Under the pieces are notes generated by a model that had not been told where the DNA came from, made no database searches, and saw nothing but the letters and a program-made list of their open reading frames with translations. This document shows positions 17,429 through 25,132 of a DNA stretch of 64,000 nt, piece by piece (the first letter of the stretch is position 1; the number at the start of each line of letters is the position of its first letter). Position numbers and translations under genes: made by a program. The stretch comes from Flavobacteriaceae bacterium CP2B (GTDB lineage Bacteria > Bacteroidota > Bacteroidia > Flavobacteriales > Flavobacteriaceae): positions 1 to 64,000 of the forward strand of contig LXTR01000019.1 in assembly GCA_001683825.1 (NCBI GenBank). Direction: 5' to 3'.

Positions 17429-19276
17429 TCAATTAAATTTTTTGTCGATTTCACTTTCGGTAAGGGTCACGTATACCGGTTTATTAAACGGGCTCAGGCC
17501 AGCTTCCTTACAGGCAAACAGGTCATCTACCAGGGCCAACTGCGAGCCCGGGTCTAGCACCTCTCCTGATTTAACAGCCAGGGTCCTGCTCAGGGTTTTA
17601 CAAAGCAGGTCGCTCATGGAAAGGTTTTCGTGTTCTCCATGCCGCTGGCAGTCAGCGATAAGCTGGTCCATGACCCCTTCCACCTCGCTGTTGGAGACCA
17701 TAAAGGGGACCCCGGTGATTTCAATTTGGTCTTTCGCCATTTTTCCAAAGACAAAGCCGGCAGCGCTGAGGGCGTCTTTGATCCCGCGTATGATTTCCAT
17801 CTCACTGGAGGTATAGGAAAGTACCATTGGAAACAGCAGTTGCTGGCTCACTGCGTTCTTCACGGTGATACTTTTAAGGAATTTTTCATAGAGTACCCGT
17901 TGGTGGGCCCGGTTCTGATCGATGACCAACATCCCCGATTTAATGGTGGTAACAATGTATTTTCTCCGCAACTGGAAGGTGGTCGCAGCTGGCCGGGCCA
18001 GCGTATCAGGATCAAAAATGGTCCCGGTAATGGTATCGGATTCCAACTGCAGGCTGCTAAAACCCTTATCCCCTCCCCGGGGGGACTCCAGGCCGGAATA
18101 CAGGGCTTCCCAGGCACCGCCTTTTTCGGCAGGCCTGGCGTTTTCCCGGCGTGCCGGGCGGGGATCTTCCCGAAACGGGTTAAATCCCGAATCGACCGTG
18201 ATCCCCGGTTGGGTTACCTCCTTGTTTTGAAAGGCGTACGGGGTATCCAGGTTCCTGTCGTGTTCAAAGTCCAGTACAGGCGCCACATTAAACTGCCCCA
18301 GGCTGTGCTTTACAGTAGACCGGAGGATGGCATAGAGGCTGCGCTCATCGTCAAACTTGATCTCGGTCTTGGTAGGATGTATATTGATATCTATTGTGGA
18401 GGGTTCTACCTCCAGGTATAAAAAATACCCGGGAAGGGTGTCAGACCGGATCAGCCCTTCGAAAGCAGCGACCAGGGCATGGTGGAGGTACGGACTTTTG
18501 ATAAAGCGGTTATTGACGAAGAAAAATTGTTCGCCCCGGCTTTTCTTGGCAAATTCAGGTTTGCAGACAAAACCAGAAACATTTACTACCTGGGTGGCTT
18601 CTTCCACAGGCACCAGCTTTTCGTTGGTCTTGCTCCCAAACACATGCACGATTCGTTTTCGCAGTGTTGCCGACGGCAGGTTAAAAAGTTCGCTGCCGTT
18701 GTTGTAGAAATGGAAGGCCACGTCGGGATGTGCCAGAGCCACCCTGTGGAATTCATCGGTGATATGGCGCAACTCCACCTTGTTGGATTTTAGGAAATTG
18801 CGGCGGGCCGGGATATTAAAAAAAAGGTTTTTCACAGAAATCGAGGTCCCCACAGGGGTAGCCGCCACCTCCTGGGCCATCACTTTGCTTCCTTCTATCC
18901 TGAGGTGGGTCCCCAGTTCTTCCGTCCCGGGCCTGGTGTGCATTTCGACGTGGGCGATAGCCGCAATGGAGGCCAGGGCCTCTCCCCGGAACCCTTTGGT
19001 GTGGAGGGCAAATAAGTCTTCCGCGTTGCGGATCTTGGAGGTAGCGTGTCGCTCAAAACTCAATCGCGCATCCGTGGGGCTCATCCCACTACCATCGTCA
19101 ACGACCTGTATCAGTGTTTTGCCCCCGTCTTTTACGATCAGTTTCACGCTGCCCGCCCCGGCGTCTATGGCATTCTCCATCAACTCCTTGACCACAGAGG
19201 CAGGACGTTGCACCACTTCCCCCGCGGCAATCTGGTTAGCCACATGATCCGGCAAGAGTTGGATGCGGTCTGCCAT
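17429..19276 (-). CDS. mutL: DNA mismatch repair protein MutL
   Basis: A 615-residue GHKL ATPase that couples MutS mismatch recognition to strand processing. ATPase motifs are intact: ELMENAIDAGA (~32-42), DDGSGM and TKGFRGEAL. The C-terminal dimerisation domain is present, but the endonuclease motif reads DQNRAHQRVLYE (from D453) instead of DQHAAHERxLYE. The CPHGRP-type motif is replaced by SPFNKP near the C-terminus. The nicking activity of most non-enteric MutL proteins may therefore be absent. Its ATG overlaps the stop of the upstream 96-residue gene by one base; the rhomboid genes follow immediately. Confidence 0.95.
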   Translation of the reverse strand: MADRIQLLPDHVANQIAAGEVVQRPASVVKELMENAIDAGAGSVKLIVKDGGKTLIQVVDDGSGMSPTDARLSFERHATSKIRNAEDLFALHTKGFRGEALASIAAIAHVEMHTRPGTEELGTHLRIEGSKVMAQEVAATPVGTSISVKNLFFNIPARRNFLKSNKVELRHITDEFHRVALAHPDVAFHFYNNGSELFNLPSATLRKRIVHVFGSKTNEKLVPVEEATQVVNVSGFVCKPEFAKKSRGEQFFFVNNRFIKSPYLHHALVAAFEGLIRSDTLPGYFLYLEVEPSTIDINIHPTKTEIKFDDERSLYAILRSTVKHSLGQFNVAPVLDFEHDRNLDTPYAFQNKEVTQPGITVDSGFNPFREDPRPARRENARPAEKGGAWEALYSGLESPRGGDKGFSSLQLESDTITGTIFDPDTLARPAATTFQLRRKYIVTTIKSGMLVIDQNRAHQRVLYEKFLKSITVKNAVSQQLLFPMVLSYTSSEMEIIRGIKDALSAAGFVFGKMAKDQIEITGVPFMVSNSEVEGVMDQLIADCQRHGEHENLSMSDLLCKTLSRTLAVKSGEVLDPGSQLALVDDLFACKEAGLSPFNKPVYVTLTESEIDKKFN

Positions 19277-19566
19277 TAGTTATTAAAGAATATGGATAGG
19301 TCAAAATCAATGATGTAGAGGAAAATCAGGACGAGGATTGCGATGATGATCAGCAACCGGGTATTCAGGTGGCGGTCACCAGCCTTCCGCATATCGGCCA
19401 TAGCACTGGTGAACCTCCCTTTCAGGCCTCCCGGGGAATCGAGGGTCGTGCGGAATTTATCGAGTTTACGCTCAATCCTAAAGGGGTTGCCCTCTCCTTT
19501 GTCATCGTAATAACGAGGTGAATAGCTGAATTTTTTATTCTTTCGTAATTTGGTGAATCTTCCCAT
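19276..19566 (-). CDS. Small conserved flavobacterial membrane protein (often mislabelled riboflavin synthase beta subunit)
   Basis: A 96-residue protein: basic N-terminal half (MGRFTKLRKNKKFSYSPRYY), then a single hydrophobic segment (~residues 73-91, LLIIIAILVLIFLYIIDF) near the C-terminus. It looks like a tail-anchored or single-span protein with most of its mass in the cytoplasm. Homologues downstream of ribH are frequently labelled riboflavin synthase subunit beta, but nothing in this sequence resembles lumazine or riboflavin synthase; the label probably spread from the neighbour. I start at ATG 19566; an upstream in-frame start lacks conserved content. It is translationally coupled to mutL (TAATG). 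Confidence 0.75.
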   Translation of the reverse strand: MGRFTKLRKNKKFSYSPRYYDDKGEGNPFRIERKLDKFRTTLDSPGGLKGRFTSAMADMRKAGDRHLNTRLLIIIAILVLIFLYIIDFDLSIFFNN

Positions 19567-19702
19567 GCCTCTCTCGTTATCAAAGGTACTTAAAATCAAA
19601 AAAAGTGGCGAGGGATGCTTCCCAAAAATTGTTAACAGTTTCCCCCAAGAGTGGGCCTCCGGGGGTATGTGGGCCCTAACATGGTACGTGAGGGGGGAGG
19701 TA
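19567..19702 (-). other. Intergenic gap between ribH and the 96-aa gene
   Basis: 136 bases read on the minus strand. I see no open frame with coding character, no perfect promoter box and no clear terminator. The mutL unit may be transcribed from here or by read-through from ribH. Confidence 0.4.
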
Positions 19703-20185
19703 TTAAGTGCCCAGGGAAGCCATTTTTATGGCAGCGATGGCCGCTTCGGTACCTTTGTTGCCGTGTTTGCCCCCACTGCGTGCCTCGGCCTGGGCCAGGG
19801 TATCATCGGTCAGCACGCAAAAGATCACAGGGATACCAGTCTGTACGTTCAGGTCTTTGACCCCCTGCGCCACCGCGCTGCACACATAGTCGAAATGGCT
19901 GGTCTCGCCCCGTATGACACTACCGATGGCTATAACGGCATCCAAGCTGAGTGTCCTGATCATTTTATGGCAGCCGAACGTGAGTTCGAAGCTTCCGGGG
20001 ACGTTCCAACGGGTAATATTCCCCGGGGCCACCCCACAGTCAAGGAGGGCGTCTCTGGCACCGGTGAAAAGGTTCTCAGTAATGGCTGCATTCCACTCCG
20101 AAACCACCAGGCCTATCCGCATCGCACCCGCTTCCGGGAGTACTGCCTTGTCGTATTCAGAAAGGTTTTTGTTTTCGGTAGCCAT
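19703..20185 (-). CDS. ribH: 6,7-dimethyl-8-ribityllumazine synthase
   Basis: A 160-residue lumazine synthase, the penultimate enzyme of riboflavin synthesis, joining 5-amino-6-ribitylaminouracil with dihydroxybutanone phosphate. The substrate-binding loops are recognisable: VSEWNAAITENL (~28-39), VPGSFELTFG, IGSVIRGETSHFDYV with its catalytic His, and the FCVLTDDTLAQAEAR segment. Length is typical. Its ATG overlaps the stop of the upstream TPR gene by one base. No FMN riboswitch precedes it. A 136-bp gap follows before the 96-aa gene. Confidence 0.95.
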   Translation of the reverse strand: MATENKNLSEYDKAVLPEAGAMRIGLVVSEWNAAITENLFTGARDALLDCGVAPGNITRWNVPGSFELTFGCHKMIRTLSLDAVIAIGSVIRGETSHFDYVCSAVAQGVKDLNVQTGIPVIFCVLTDDTLAQAEARSGGKHGNKGTEAAIAAIKMASLGT

Positions 20186-20949
20186 TACGCCCCTTTTTGG
20201 GCCATCCCGATAAAGACATCGATGGTACTGGCCGCGTTAGAATCAGGGTATTCCTCCTTGATCCGGCGGAAGTAACCCAATGCTGTTTCGTTCTGGTTGA
20301 GCTCCATGGCGGCAATTCCCGCCTTGTAAAGGTACCTTGGGGTGGTAAACTCGTTATCACTGTGCTTAAAAGCGCTTTCGTAGTAGCCCAGGGCTTCCCC
20401 CGGTTGCCCCAATTGCATGAACGCATCGGCGATGCCCCCTTTTGCGAGGGCCCCCAGGATCGCATCGTCTGACTTAAATTGTTCCAGGTGCTTGATCGCC
20501 TGCTCGTATTGCTGCATGTTCAGGTACGCCATTCCCGCGGAATAATTGGCCAGGTTGGCGGCTTTGGTACCACTGTATTCATCTATGATGTCCAGGAAAC
20601 CGTATTTCCCTTCGGCTCCGTTCAGGGCAAGGTTGTACAGCGAATCTTTGGCCGTGGCGTTCAGGGCCTGGTCAAAATATTGCTGCGGGTAGTACAGTTC
20701 GTTCGCCGCACTTTCCTCGCGCGGGCTCTGAACAAATTGGTTATAGGCCAGATACCCCAGTACGACCACCGCTACCACGCCAATGGCACCAAGGATGTAA
20801 TTCTGGTTTTTGGAAACCCACTGCTCCGAGCGGGAAGCACTTTCATCCAGGGTGGTAAAAACTTCTGCCGTGGCGCTTTTCTCGGTCTCGAGTTGCGCTT
20901 CCTCCGCTTTGCTTTTCGGTTTATATCCTCGTTTCTTGTATGTAGCCAT
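20185..20949 (-). CDS. Membrane-anchored tetratricopeptide repeat protein (YfgM-like)
   Basis: A 254-residue protein with a basic N-terminal cytoplasmic part, one membrane span at ~50-70 (ILGAIGVVAVVVLGYLAY) and a C-terminal helical domain with TPR-like repeats (~85-250; e.g. NYSAGMAYLNMQQYEQAIKH and AGIAAMELNQNETALGYF). The layout is that of YfgM-type proteins, which assist folding or quality control next to the Sec translocon or act as scaffolds. It is the first gene of the ribH unit and has a perfect promoter box 20 bases upstream of its ATG. Precise function unknown. Confidence 0.8.
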   Translation of the reverse strand: MATYKKRGYKPKSKAEEAQLETEKSATAEVFTTLDESASRSEQWVSKNQNYILGAIGVVAVVVLGYLAYNQFVQSPREESAANELYYPQQYFDQALNATAKDSLYNLALNGAEGKYGFLDIIDEYSGTKAANLANYSAGMAYLNMQQYEQAIKHLEQFKSDDAILGALAKGGIADAFMQLGQPGEALGYYESAFKHSDNEFTTPRYLYKAGIAAMELNQNETALGYFRRIKEEYPDSNAASTIDVFIGMAQKGA

Positions 20950-20969
20950 GCTTACTTTAATTGGTCGCG

Positions 20970-20977
20970 CAAAAATA
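20970..20977 (-). promoter_or_regulatory. Candidate -7 box TATTTTTG for the TPR-ribH unit
   Basis: On the minus strand this reads TATTTTTG, a perfect TAnnTTTG match 20 bases before the ATG at 20949. Immediately upstream lies a 7-bp dyad with a 3-base spacer (20979-20995), in the region between the -7 and -33 positions. Confidence 0.5.
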
Positions 20978-20978
20978 A

Positions 20979-20995
20979 AGGTTTTATCAAAACCT
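20979..20995. repeat. Inverted repeat AGGTTTT-atc-AAAACCT in the TPR-ribH / recF divergent promoter region
   Basis: A perfect 7-bp dyad with a 3-base centre, directly adjacent to the -7 box of the leftward unit. Its position inside the promoter spacer is that of an operator; alternatively it forms a small hairpin in an upstream antisense or recF-side transcript. No binding protein can be named. Confidence 0.4.
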
Positions 20996-21072
20996 GAAGA
21001 CTAATTATTCGTTATTTTTCGATAATTTGCAGCCCTCGCAGCCGTAAAAATTTAATTTCTTCCCCAGACCGA

Positions 21073-22152
21073 ATGTTTTTAAAGAAGCTATCGCTTGTCA
21101 ACTACAAAAATTTAGACAGTAAGGACTTTGAATTCGACACAAAGATCAATTGCCTGGTGGGTAACAACGGCGTGGGGAAAACCAATGTGCTCGATGCCAT
21201 TTACCACCTCTGTTTTGGCAAGAGTTATTTTAACCCCATCAGCACCCAGAATATCCGGCATGAGGAGGATTTTTTTGTGATAGAAGGTATTTTCGAAAAA
21301 AACGAAAAGGAAGAGAAAATTGTATGCAGCCTCAAAAAGGGGATGAAAAAAGTCATCAAGCGGAACGGGAAGGTCTATGAACGGCTATCAGACCATATCG
21401 GGCTGCTCCCGCTGGTAATGATCTCCCCGGCAGACCGGGACCTGATCATCGAAGGGAGCGATACCCGGCGGAAGTTCATGGATGGGGTCATCTCCCAGTC
21501 GGACAAGGAATACCTGCAGGCCCTTATCAATTACAACAAAGTGCTTATGCAGCGAAATTCGCTGCTCAAGTACTTCGCGGCCAACCACACGTTTGACCAG
21601 GCCACCCTGGATGTTTACAACAGTCAATTGCACACCTATGGCAGCCAGATATACGAGAAGCGCAAGGTCTTTATAGCCGCATTCCTGCCCGTTTTTGAAG
21701 AACAATACCGGGCCATCTCCGGGCGCCGGGAGCGCATCAGCCTCGGGTATGAAAGCCAATTGCACGAAGGGGACCTGAAGTCGCTGCTGGAAAACTGCCT
21801 TGAAAAGGACCGCGCCTTGCAATATACCAGCACAGGGATACACAAAGACGACCTGAAATTTGAGATCTCGGGCCACCCCATCAAAAAATTTGGTAGCCAG
21901 GGGCAACAGAAATCCTTCCTTATCGCCCTTAAATTTGCACAGTTCCACTTGTTACAACGACAATCGCAGACCACCCCCATCCTCTTGCTCGACGATGTTT
22001 TTGACAAGCTGGACGAGCAGCGGGTCGCCCATATTATCAGCCTGGTAGACGACAAGAACTTTGGGCAGCTCTTTTTGAGCGATACCCACCAGGAACGGAC
22101 GGAAACCATTGTTAAAAACGTTCACCAGACGTATAAAATTTTTAACTTGTAG
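21073..22152 (+). CDS. recF: DNA replication/repair protein RecF
   Basis: A 359-residue SMC-like ATPase that loads RecA onto gapped DNA together with RecO and RecR. The Walker A loop GNNGVGKT is at 30-37. The conserved arms follow ([23 protein letters not shown]), then the signature region FGSQGQQKS and Walker [15 protein letters not shown]. It is divergently arranged from the TPR-ribH unit, separated by 123 bp. In this clade recF does not sit next to dnaA/dnaN, so the gene is not evidence for a nearby oriC. A lipoprotein and a DciA-type gene follow in the same direction. Confidence 0.94.
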   Translation: MFLKKLSLVNYKNLDSKDFEFDTKINCLVGNNGVGKTNVLDAIYHLCFGKSYFNPISTQNIRHEEDFFVIEGIFEKNEKEEKIVCSLKKGMKKVIKRNGKVYERLSDHIGLLPLVMISPADRDLIIEGSDTRRKFMDGVISQSDKEYLQALINYNKVLMQRNSLLKYFAANHTFDQATLDVYNSQLHTYGSQIYEKRKVFIAAFLPVFEEQYRAISGRRERISLGYESQLHEGDLKSLLENCLEKDRALQYTSTGIHKDDLKFEISGHPIKKFGSQGQQKSFLIALKFAQFHLLQRQSQTTPILLLDDVFDKLDEQRVAHIISLVDDKNFGQLFLSDTHQERTETIVKNVHQTYKIFNL

Positions 22153-22153
22153 T

Positions 22154-22576
22154 ATGAAAATAGCAAGGGCTTTTCTGGGGTTGTTACTGCTTTCCGCGAG
22201 CTGTGGCAACCAGCTTTCGGAGACCGAACTGGGCTGGTTGGAGGGCTATTGGGAAATTGAGGAAGTGGTAGGACCCGATGGCCGCAGCAGGGAATACGGC
22301 CTGAACGCCACTATCGACTATTTCTCTCTGGAGGGAATGCGGGGCTACCGAAAAAAGGTACAGCCCCAGATAGACGGTACCTTTATCACCTCCGATGACG
22401 CGGTGCGCTTTGAATTACACCCTCAGGAGGGCCAGATTCTTATGTTGTACCGGCATGGGGAGGAGGCATGGGAAGAACAATTGATCGCCCTGGATTCTAT
22501 GGCTTTCACAGTACGAAACACCGACAATATAAGCTACCATTACAAGCGCTACCAACCCTTAGTGACCCATGAGTAA
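22154..22576 (+). CDS. Small lipoprotein of unknown function
   Basis: A 140-residue predicted lipoprotein. The signal peptide ends in a lipobox LLSASC with the acylated Cys at residue 17, followed by a lipocalin-like beta-rich body (GYWEIEEVVGPDG near the start, YHYKRYQPL at the end), as in several Bacteroidota lipocalin-like or DUF4488-like proteins. I start at ATG 22154, one base after the recF stop, because it gives the signal peptide directly. It lies between recF and the DUF721 gene and overlaps the latter by 8 bp. Whether it matters for DNA metabolism is doubtful; the linkage may only be positional. Confidence 0.7.
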   Translation: MKIARAFLGLLLLSASCGNQLSETELGWLEGYWEIEEVVGPDGRSREYGLNATIDYFSLEGMRGYRKKVQPQIDGTFITSDDAVRFELHPQEGQILMLYRHGEEAWEEQLIALDSMAFTVRNTDNISYHYKRYQPLVTHE

Positions 22577-22865
22577 AAAGAAAGACGAAGACCATTCCCT
22601 GGGGGGCGTGCTCCGGGAATTCATCAGCAGGAACAAATTGCAGAAAGGCATCGACAGGGTAAACGCCCGCGAAGCCTGGAAAAGCCTGATGGGCAATGGG
22701 GTAAATAACTACACTACTTCCGTGGAACTCAGGAACGAGACCCTCTTTGTATCCCTTTCTTCATCAGTGTTAAGGGAAGAACTGAGCTTAGGAAAGACCA
22801 AGATCATCAGCATGCTCAATGAAGAGCTGGGCCGGGAGCTGATCAAGAAGCTGGTCCTGCGATAA
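22569..22865 (+). CDS. DUF721 (DciA-type) protein
   Basis: A 98-residue protein of the DUF721 family, whose studied members (DciA) load or manage the replicative helicase DnaB in bacteria without DnaC/DnaI. Visible marks are the N-terminal LGGVLREFISRNKLQKGI, a conserved Trp in NAREAWKSLMG, and the KH-like strand/helix block LFVSLSSSVLREELSLGKTKI. The length is that of the short form with essentially only the core domain. Its ATG lies within the lipoprotein gene (8 bp overlap), giving a recF-lipoprotein-dciA-like unit. Confidence 0.82.
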   Translation: MSKKKDEDHSLGGVLREFISRNKLQKGIDRVNAREAWKSLMGNGVNNYTTSVELRNETLFVSLSSSVLREELSLGKTKIISMLNEELGRELIKKLVLR

Positions 22866-22883
22866 CCGCCACCTACCGTGGGT

Positions 22884-22915
22884 GCCGGTCAGGGGATGAA
22901 GTGCGAACGACCGGC
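22884..22915. terminator. Possible hairpin between convergent DUF721 and ndk genes
   Basis: GCCGGTC (22884-22890) pairs with GACCGGC (22909-22915) around an 18-base loop between the two convergent genes. There is no T-tract on either side, so it is only a weak terminator candidate. Confidence 0.3.
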
Positions 22916-22919
22916 GTCC

Positions 22920-23345
22920 TTAGCCTCCGTAGATCTCCCTTCCAGAGAAATGAAAAGCCCCTTCTATGGCAGCGTTCTCATCGCTATCCGAACCATGAAT
23001 GGCATTCTCCCCGATATCCCTGGCATACAGCTTGCGGATGGTGCCCTCGGCCGCCTCCTGGGGATTGGTCGCCCCTATCAGTGCCCTGAAGTCTTCTACC
23101 GCATTTTCCTTTTCCAGGATGGCGGAAACAATGGGACCTCGGGTCATGAAATCCACCAACTCACCAAAAAAGGGGCGGTCTTTGTGGATCGCATAAAACT
23201 CGCGGGCATCCCGCCTGCTTAACTGGGTGTATTTCATGGCAATGATCTTGAACCCCGCGGAGGTGATCTTTTCCAATATGGCCCCAATATGGCCGTTTTC
23301 CACCGCGTCGGGCTTGATCATTGTAAACGTCCTCTTCCCTGTCAT
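22920..23345 (-). CDS. ndk: Nucleoside diphosphate kinase
   Basis: A 141-residue NDK transferring the gamma-phosphate of ATP to other nucleoside diphosphates through a phospho-histidine. The N-terminal [13 protein letters not shown] and the active-site segment NAIHGSDS with H117 are present, and the length is standard. I start at ATG 23345 (MTGKRTF); the upstream in-frame start would add 15 unconserved residues and would overlap the leader. A complete promoter lies upstream on this strand: TTG, 20 bases, TACTTTTG, 16 bases, ATG. Confidence 0.95.
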   Translation of the reverse strand: MTGKRTFTMIKPDAVENGHIGAILEKITSAGFKIIAMKYTQLSRRDAREFYAIHKDRPFFGELVDFMTRGPIVSAILEKENAVEDFRALIGATNPQEAAEGTIRKLYARDIGENAIHGSDSDENAAIEGAFHFSGREIYGG

Positions 23346-23361
23346 TTCAAAAAATTTTGTG

Positions 23362-23392
23362 CAAAAGTACGCTTTCTCCCTGCAATGCACAA
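23362..23392 (-). promoter_or_regulatory. ndk promoter: TTG-N20-TACTTTTG
   Basis: On the minus strand TTG (23392-23390), a 20-base spacer and TACTTTTG (23369-23362) match the Bacteroidota consensus at both elements. The -7 box ends 16 bases before the ndk ATG. Confidence 0.6.
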
Positions 23393-23537
23393 CAATAATC
23401 TAGAGGGGGTGAAATGGTGGCTGGCAAGGACAGGGGAGTTCCCGTATCACGGTCCTGATAATGGTCGGGGCAGGGGTACTTCCCGGGCGCTTTGATATAA
23501 AATACGCTTGAGGAATCGGCCCGAATCTATTAAATTG

Positions 23538-23545
23538 TATCTTTG
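23538..23545 (+). promoter_or_regulatory. Candidate -7 box TATCTTTG for nrnA
   Basis: A perfect TAnnTTTG match with only 5 bases between box and ATG. With transcription starting about 5-8 bases after the box, the mRNA would be leaderless or nearly so. Confidence 0.5.
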
Positions 23546-23550
23546 CGCGA

Positions 23551-24567
23551 ATGAATTCAAAGGATTTAAAGACCATTCGGGAACTACTGCGTGTGGGCCG
23601 TAAGATCGTCATCGTACCCCACAAGAATCCCGATGGCGATGCAATGGGCTCCTGCCTGGCATTAAAGCACTACCTCACTGCTTTGGGGCACCAGGCGGTA
23701 GTCATCACCCCTAACGATTACCCGAGATTCCTGAAATGGATGCCGGGAAACCAGGAAGCCCTGAATTTTGAAAAAGAGGAGGAAAAGGCCAGGGCGTTGC
23801 TGGAAGATGCGGAGCTCATCTTTACCCTGGATTTTAACCATCTGAGCCGTTCCGGGGCCATGGAAGCCCCGCTTAGGGAAGCCAGGGCATCCTTTATCAT
23901 GGTAGACCACCACCGGGAACCCGGTGATTATGCGCTGGTCACGATGTCGGATAGCAGCATGAGTTCTACCTGTGAAATGGTCTATAACCTGATCGAGGGG
24001 CTGGATGGGTTGGACAATATAGACCCGGACATGGCAAACTGCCTCTATGCGGGGATTGTTACCGATACAGGTTCCTTTAAATTTTCGGCAACCACCAGCC
24101 GCACCCACAGGGTCGCTGCCGACCTGATCGACCGCGGCGCCAAAAACACGGAAATCCACAATAAGATCTTTGACACCAACACCCCCGAACGGCTACAATT
24201 GCTGGGCTGCGCCTTAAGGAACCTCATCATCCTCAAGGAATTCAACACAGCCTACATCAGCCTGCGACAGGAAGAACTCGATGCCTGCCACTATAAAAAG
24301 GGAGATACCGAGGGATTTGTGAACTATGGGCTTACCCTGGAGGGGATCCGGTTTGCGGTCATCTTTATCGAAAACCGGGATGAAGGTATCATCAAGATCT
24401 CCTTCCGCTCCGAAGGCAACTTTTCAGTCAACGAATTTGCCAGGACCCATTTTGGCGGTGGGGGCCATCTAAATGCCGCCGGGGGCCGCAGCCACGATTC
24501 CATGGAAGCAACCATTGCCCATTTTGAATCATTGCTGGGAACATACAGAGAAGCGTTAACCAAATGA
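23551..24567 (+). CDS. nrnA: DHH-family nanoRNase / pAp phosphatase
   Basis: A 338-residue DHH-DHHA1 phosphoesterase of the NrnA type, which degrades 2-5-base RNA fragments and dephosphorylates pAp. Metal-binding motifs are intact: HKNPDGDAMGS (H24, D28, D30), VDHH at 118-121, and the DHHA1 substrate motif GGGGHLNAAGG near residue 308. Bacteroidota generally lack Orn, so this is probably the main oligoribonuclease. A perfect promoter box stands 5 bases before the ATG. The stop overlaps the gldI start (ATGA), and gldI plus a dual-domain prolyl isomerase follow in the same unit. Confidence 0.9.
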   Translation: MNSKDLKTIRELLRVGRKIVIVPHKNPDGDAMGSCLALKHYLTALGHQAVVITPNDYPRFLKWMPGNQEALNFEKEEEKARALLEDAELIFTLDFNHLSRSGAMEAPLREARASFIMVDHHREPGDYALVTMSDSSMSSTCEMVYNLIEGLDGLDNIDPDMANCLYAGIVTDTGSFKFSATTSRTHRVAADLIDRGAKNTEIHNKIFDTNTPERLQLLGCALRNLIILKEFNTAYISLRQEELDACHYKKGDTEGFVNYGLTLEGIRFAVIFIENRDEGIIKISFRSEGNFSVNEFARTHFGGGGHLNAAGGRSHDSMEATIAHFESLLGTYREALTK

Positions 24568-25127
24568 AACTATTTATTTTTCTCGGATTAGGCCTCATCC
24601 TGCTTTCCTGTGGAGGGCCCGAACCCAGGAGGCCGGTCAAGGTACGGTCGGGCAGTTTTATGAAGGAATCGGTAGCGCGAAACCGTGCATTGCTGGCCCA
24701 GGAAGAAACCAGGATCAGGGACCTTATGGCATTGGACAGCCTTCATGAGTACCAGTCGTCTGCCTCCGGTTTCTGGTACTTTCACCAGGAAAAAAACGAA
24801 ACCACGGACTACCATCCCGTTCCGGGAGACCTGGTGACCTTGCAATACGATATCCTGAGCCTTGAAAACGACACCATATACAGCCGGGAAGAACTGGGCG
24901 TGCAACACTACCTGGTAGACAAGGAAGACCGGGCACATATATTCCCAGGCTTGCGGAATAGTATCAAGCTGCTGAAAGAAGGGGAAACCGCCACGTTTTT
25001 ATACCCCTCGTCCCTGGCTTTCGGCTATCCGGGAGATCATCGGAAGATAGGCCCCAATGTGCCCATCAAAGCCACGATCACCTTATTGCAGGTAGAAAAA
25101 CAACAAGATAGTATCCAAAACCAATAA
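24564..25127 (+). CDS. gldI: Gliding-motility-associated peptidyl-prolyl isomerase GldI
   Basis: A 187-residue lipoprotein: signal peptide with lipobox LILLSC (C16), a linker, then an FKBP domain (~80-180) with the typical [17 protein letters not shown] and late strand [13 protein letters not shown]. GldI is one of the lipoproteins required for gliding and type IX secretion in Flavobacterium, probably as a periplasmic folding factor. Orthologues also exist in non-gliding relatives, so motility cannot be concluded. It overlaps nrnA by 4 bp and sits 5 bp before a second, two-domain isomerase gene. Confidence 0.86.
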   Translation: MKLFIFLGLGLILLSCGGPEPRRPVKVRSGSFMKESVARNRALLAQEETRIRDLMALDSLHEYQSSASGFWYFHQEKNETTDYHPVPGDLVTLQYDILSLENDTIYSREELGVQHYLVDKEDRAHIFPGLRNSIKLLKEGETATFLYPSSLAFGYPGDHRKIGPNVPIKATITLLQVEKQQDSIQNQ

Positions 25128-25132
25128 ACAGC

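Noticed and set aside
21073-22152. recF as a sign of a replication origin near dnaA/dnaN
   Set aside because: No dnaA, dnaN, gyrB or DnaA-box cluster is present, and in Bacteroidota recF lies apart from the origin.
22878-23222. A rightward open frame over ndk
   Set aside because: It is the antisense shadow of ndk; ndk carries the conserved kinase motifs and a full promoter.
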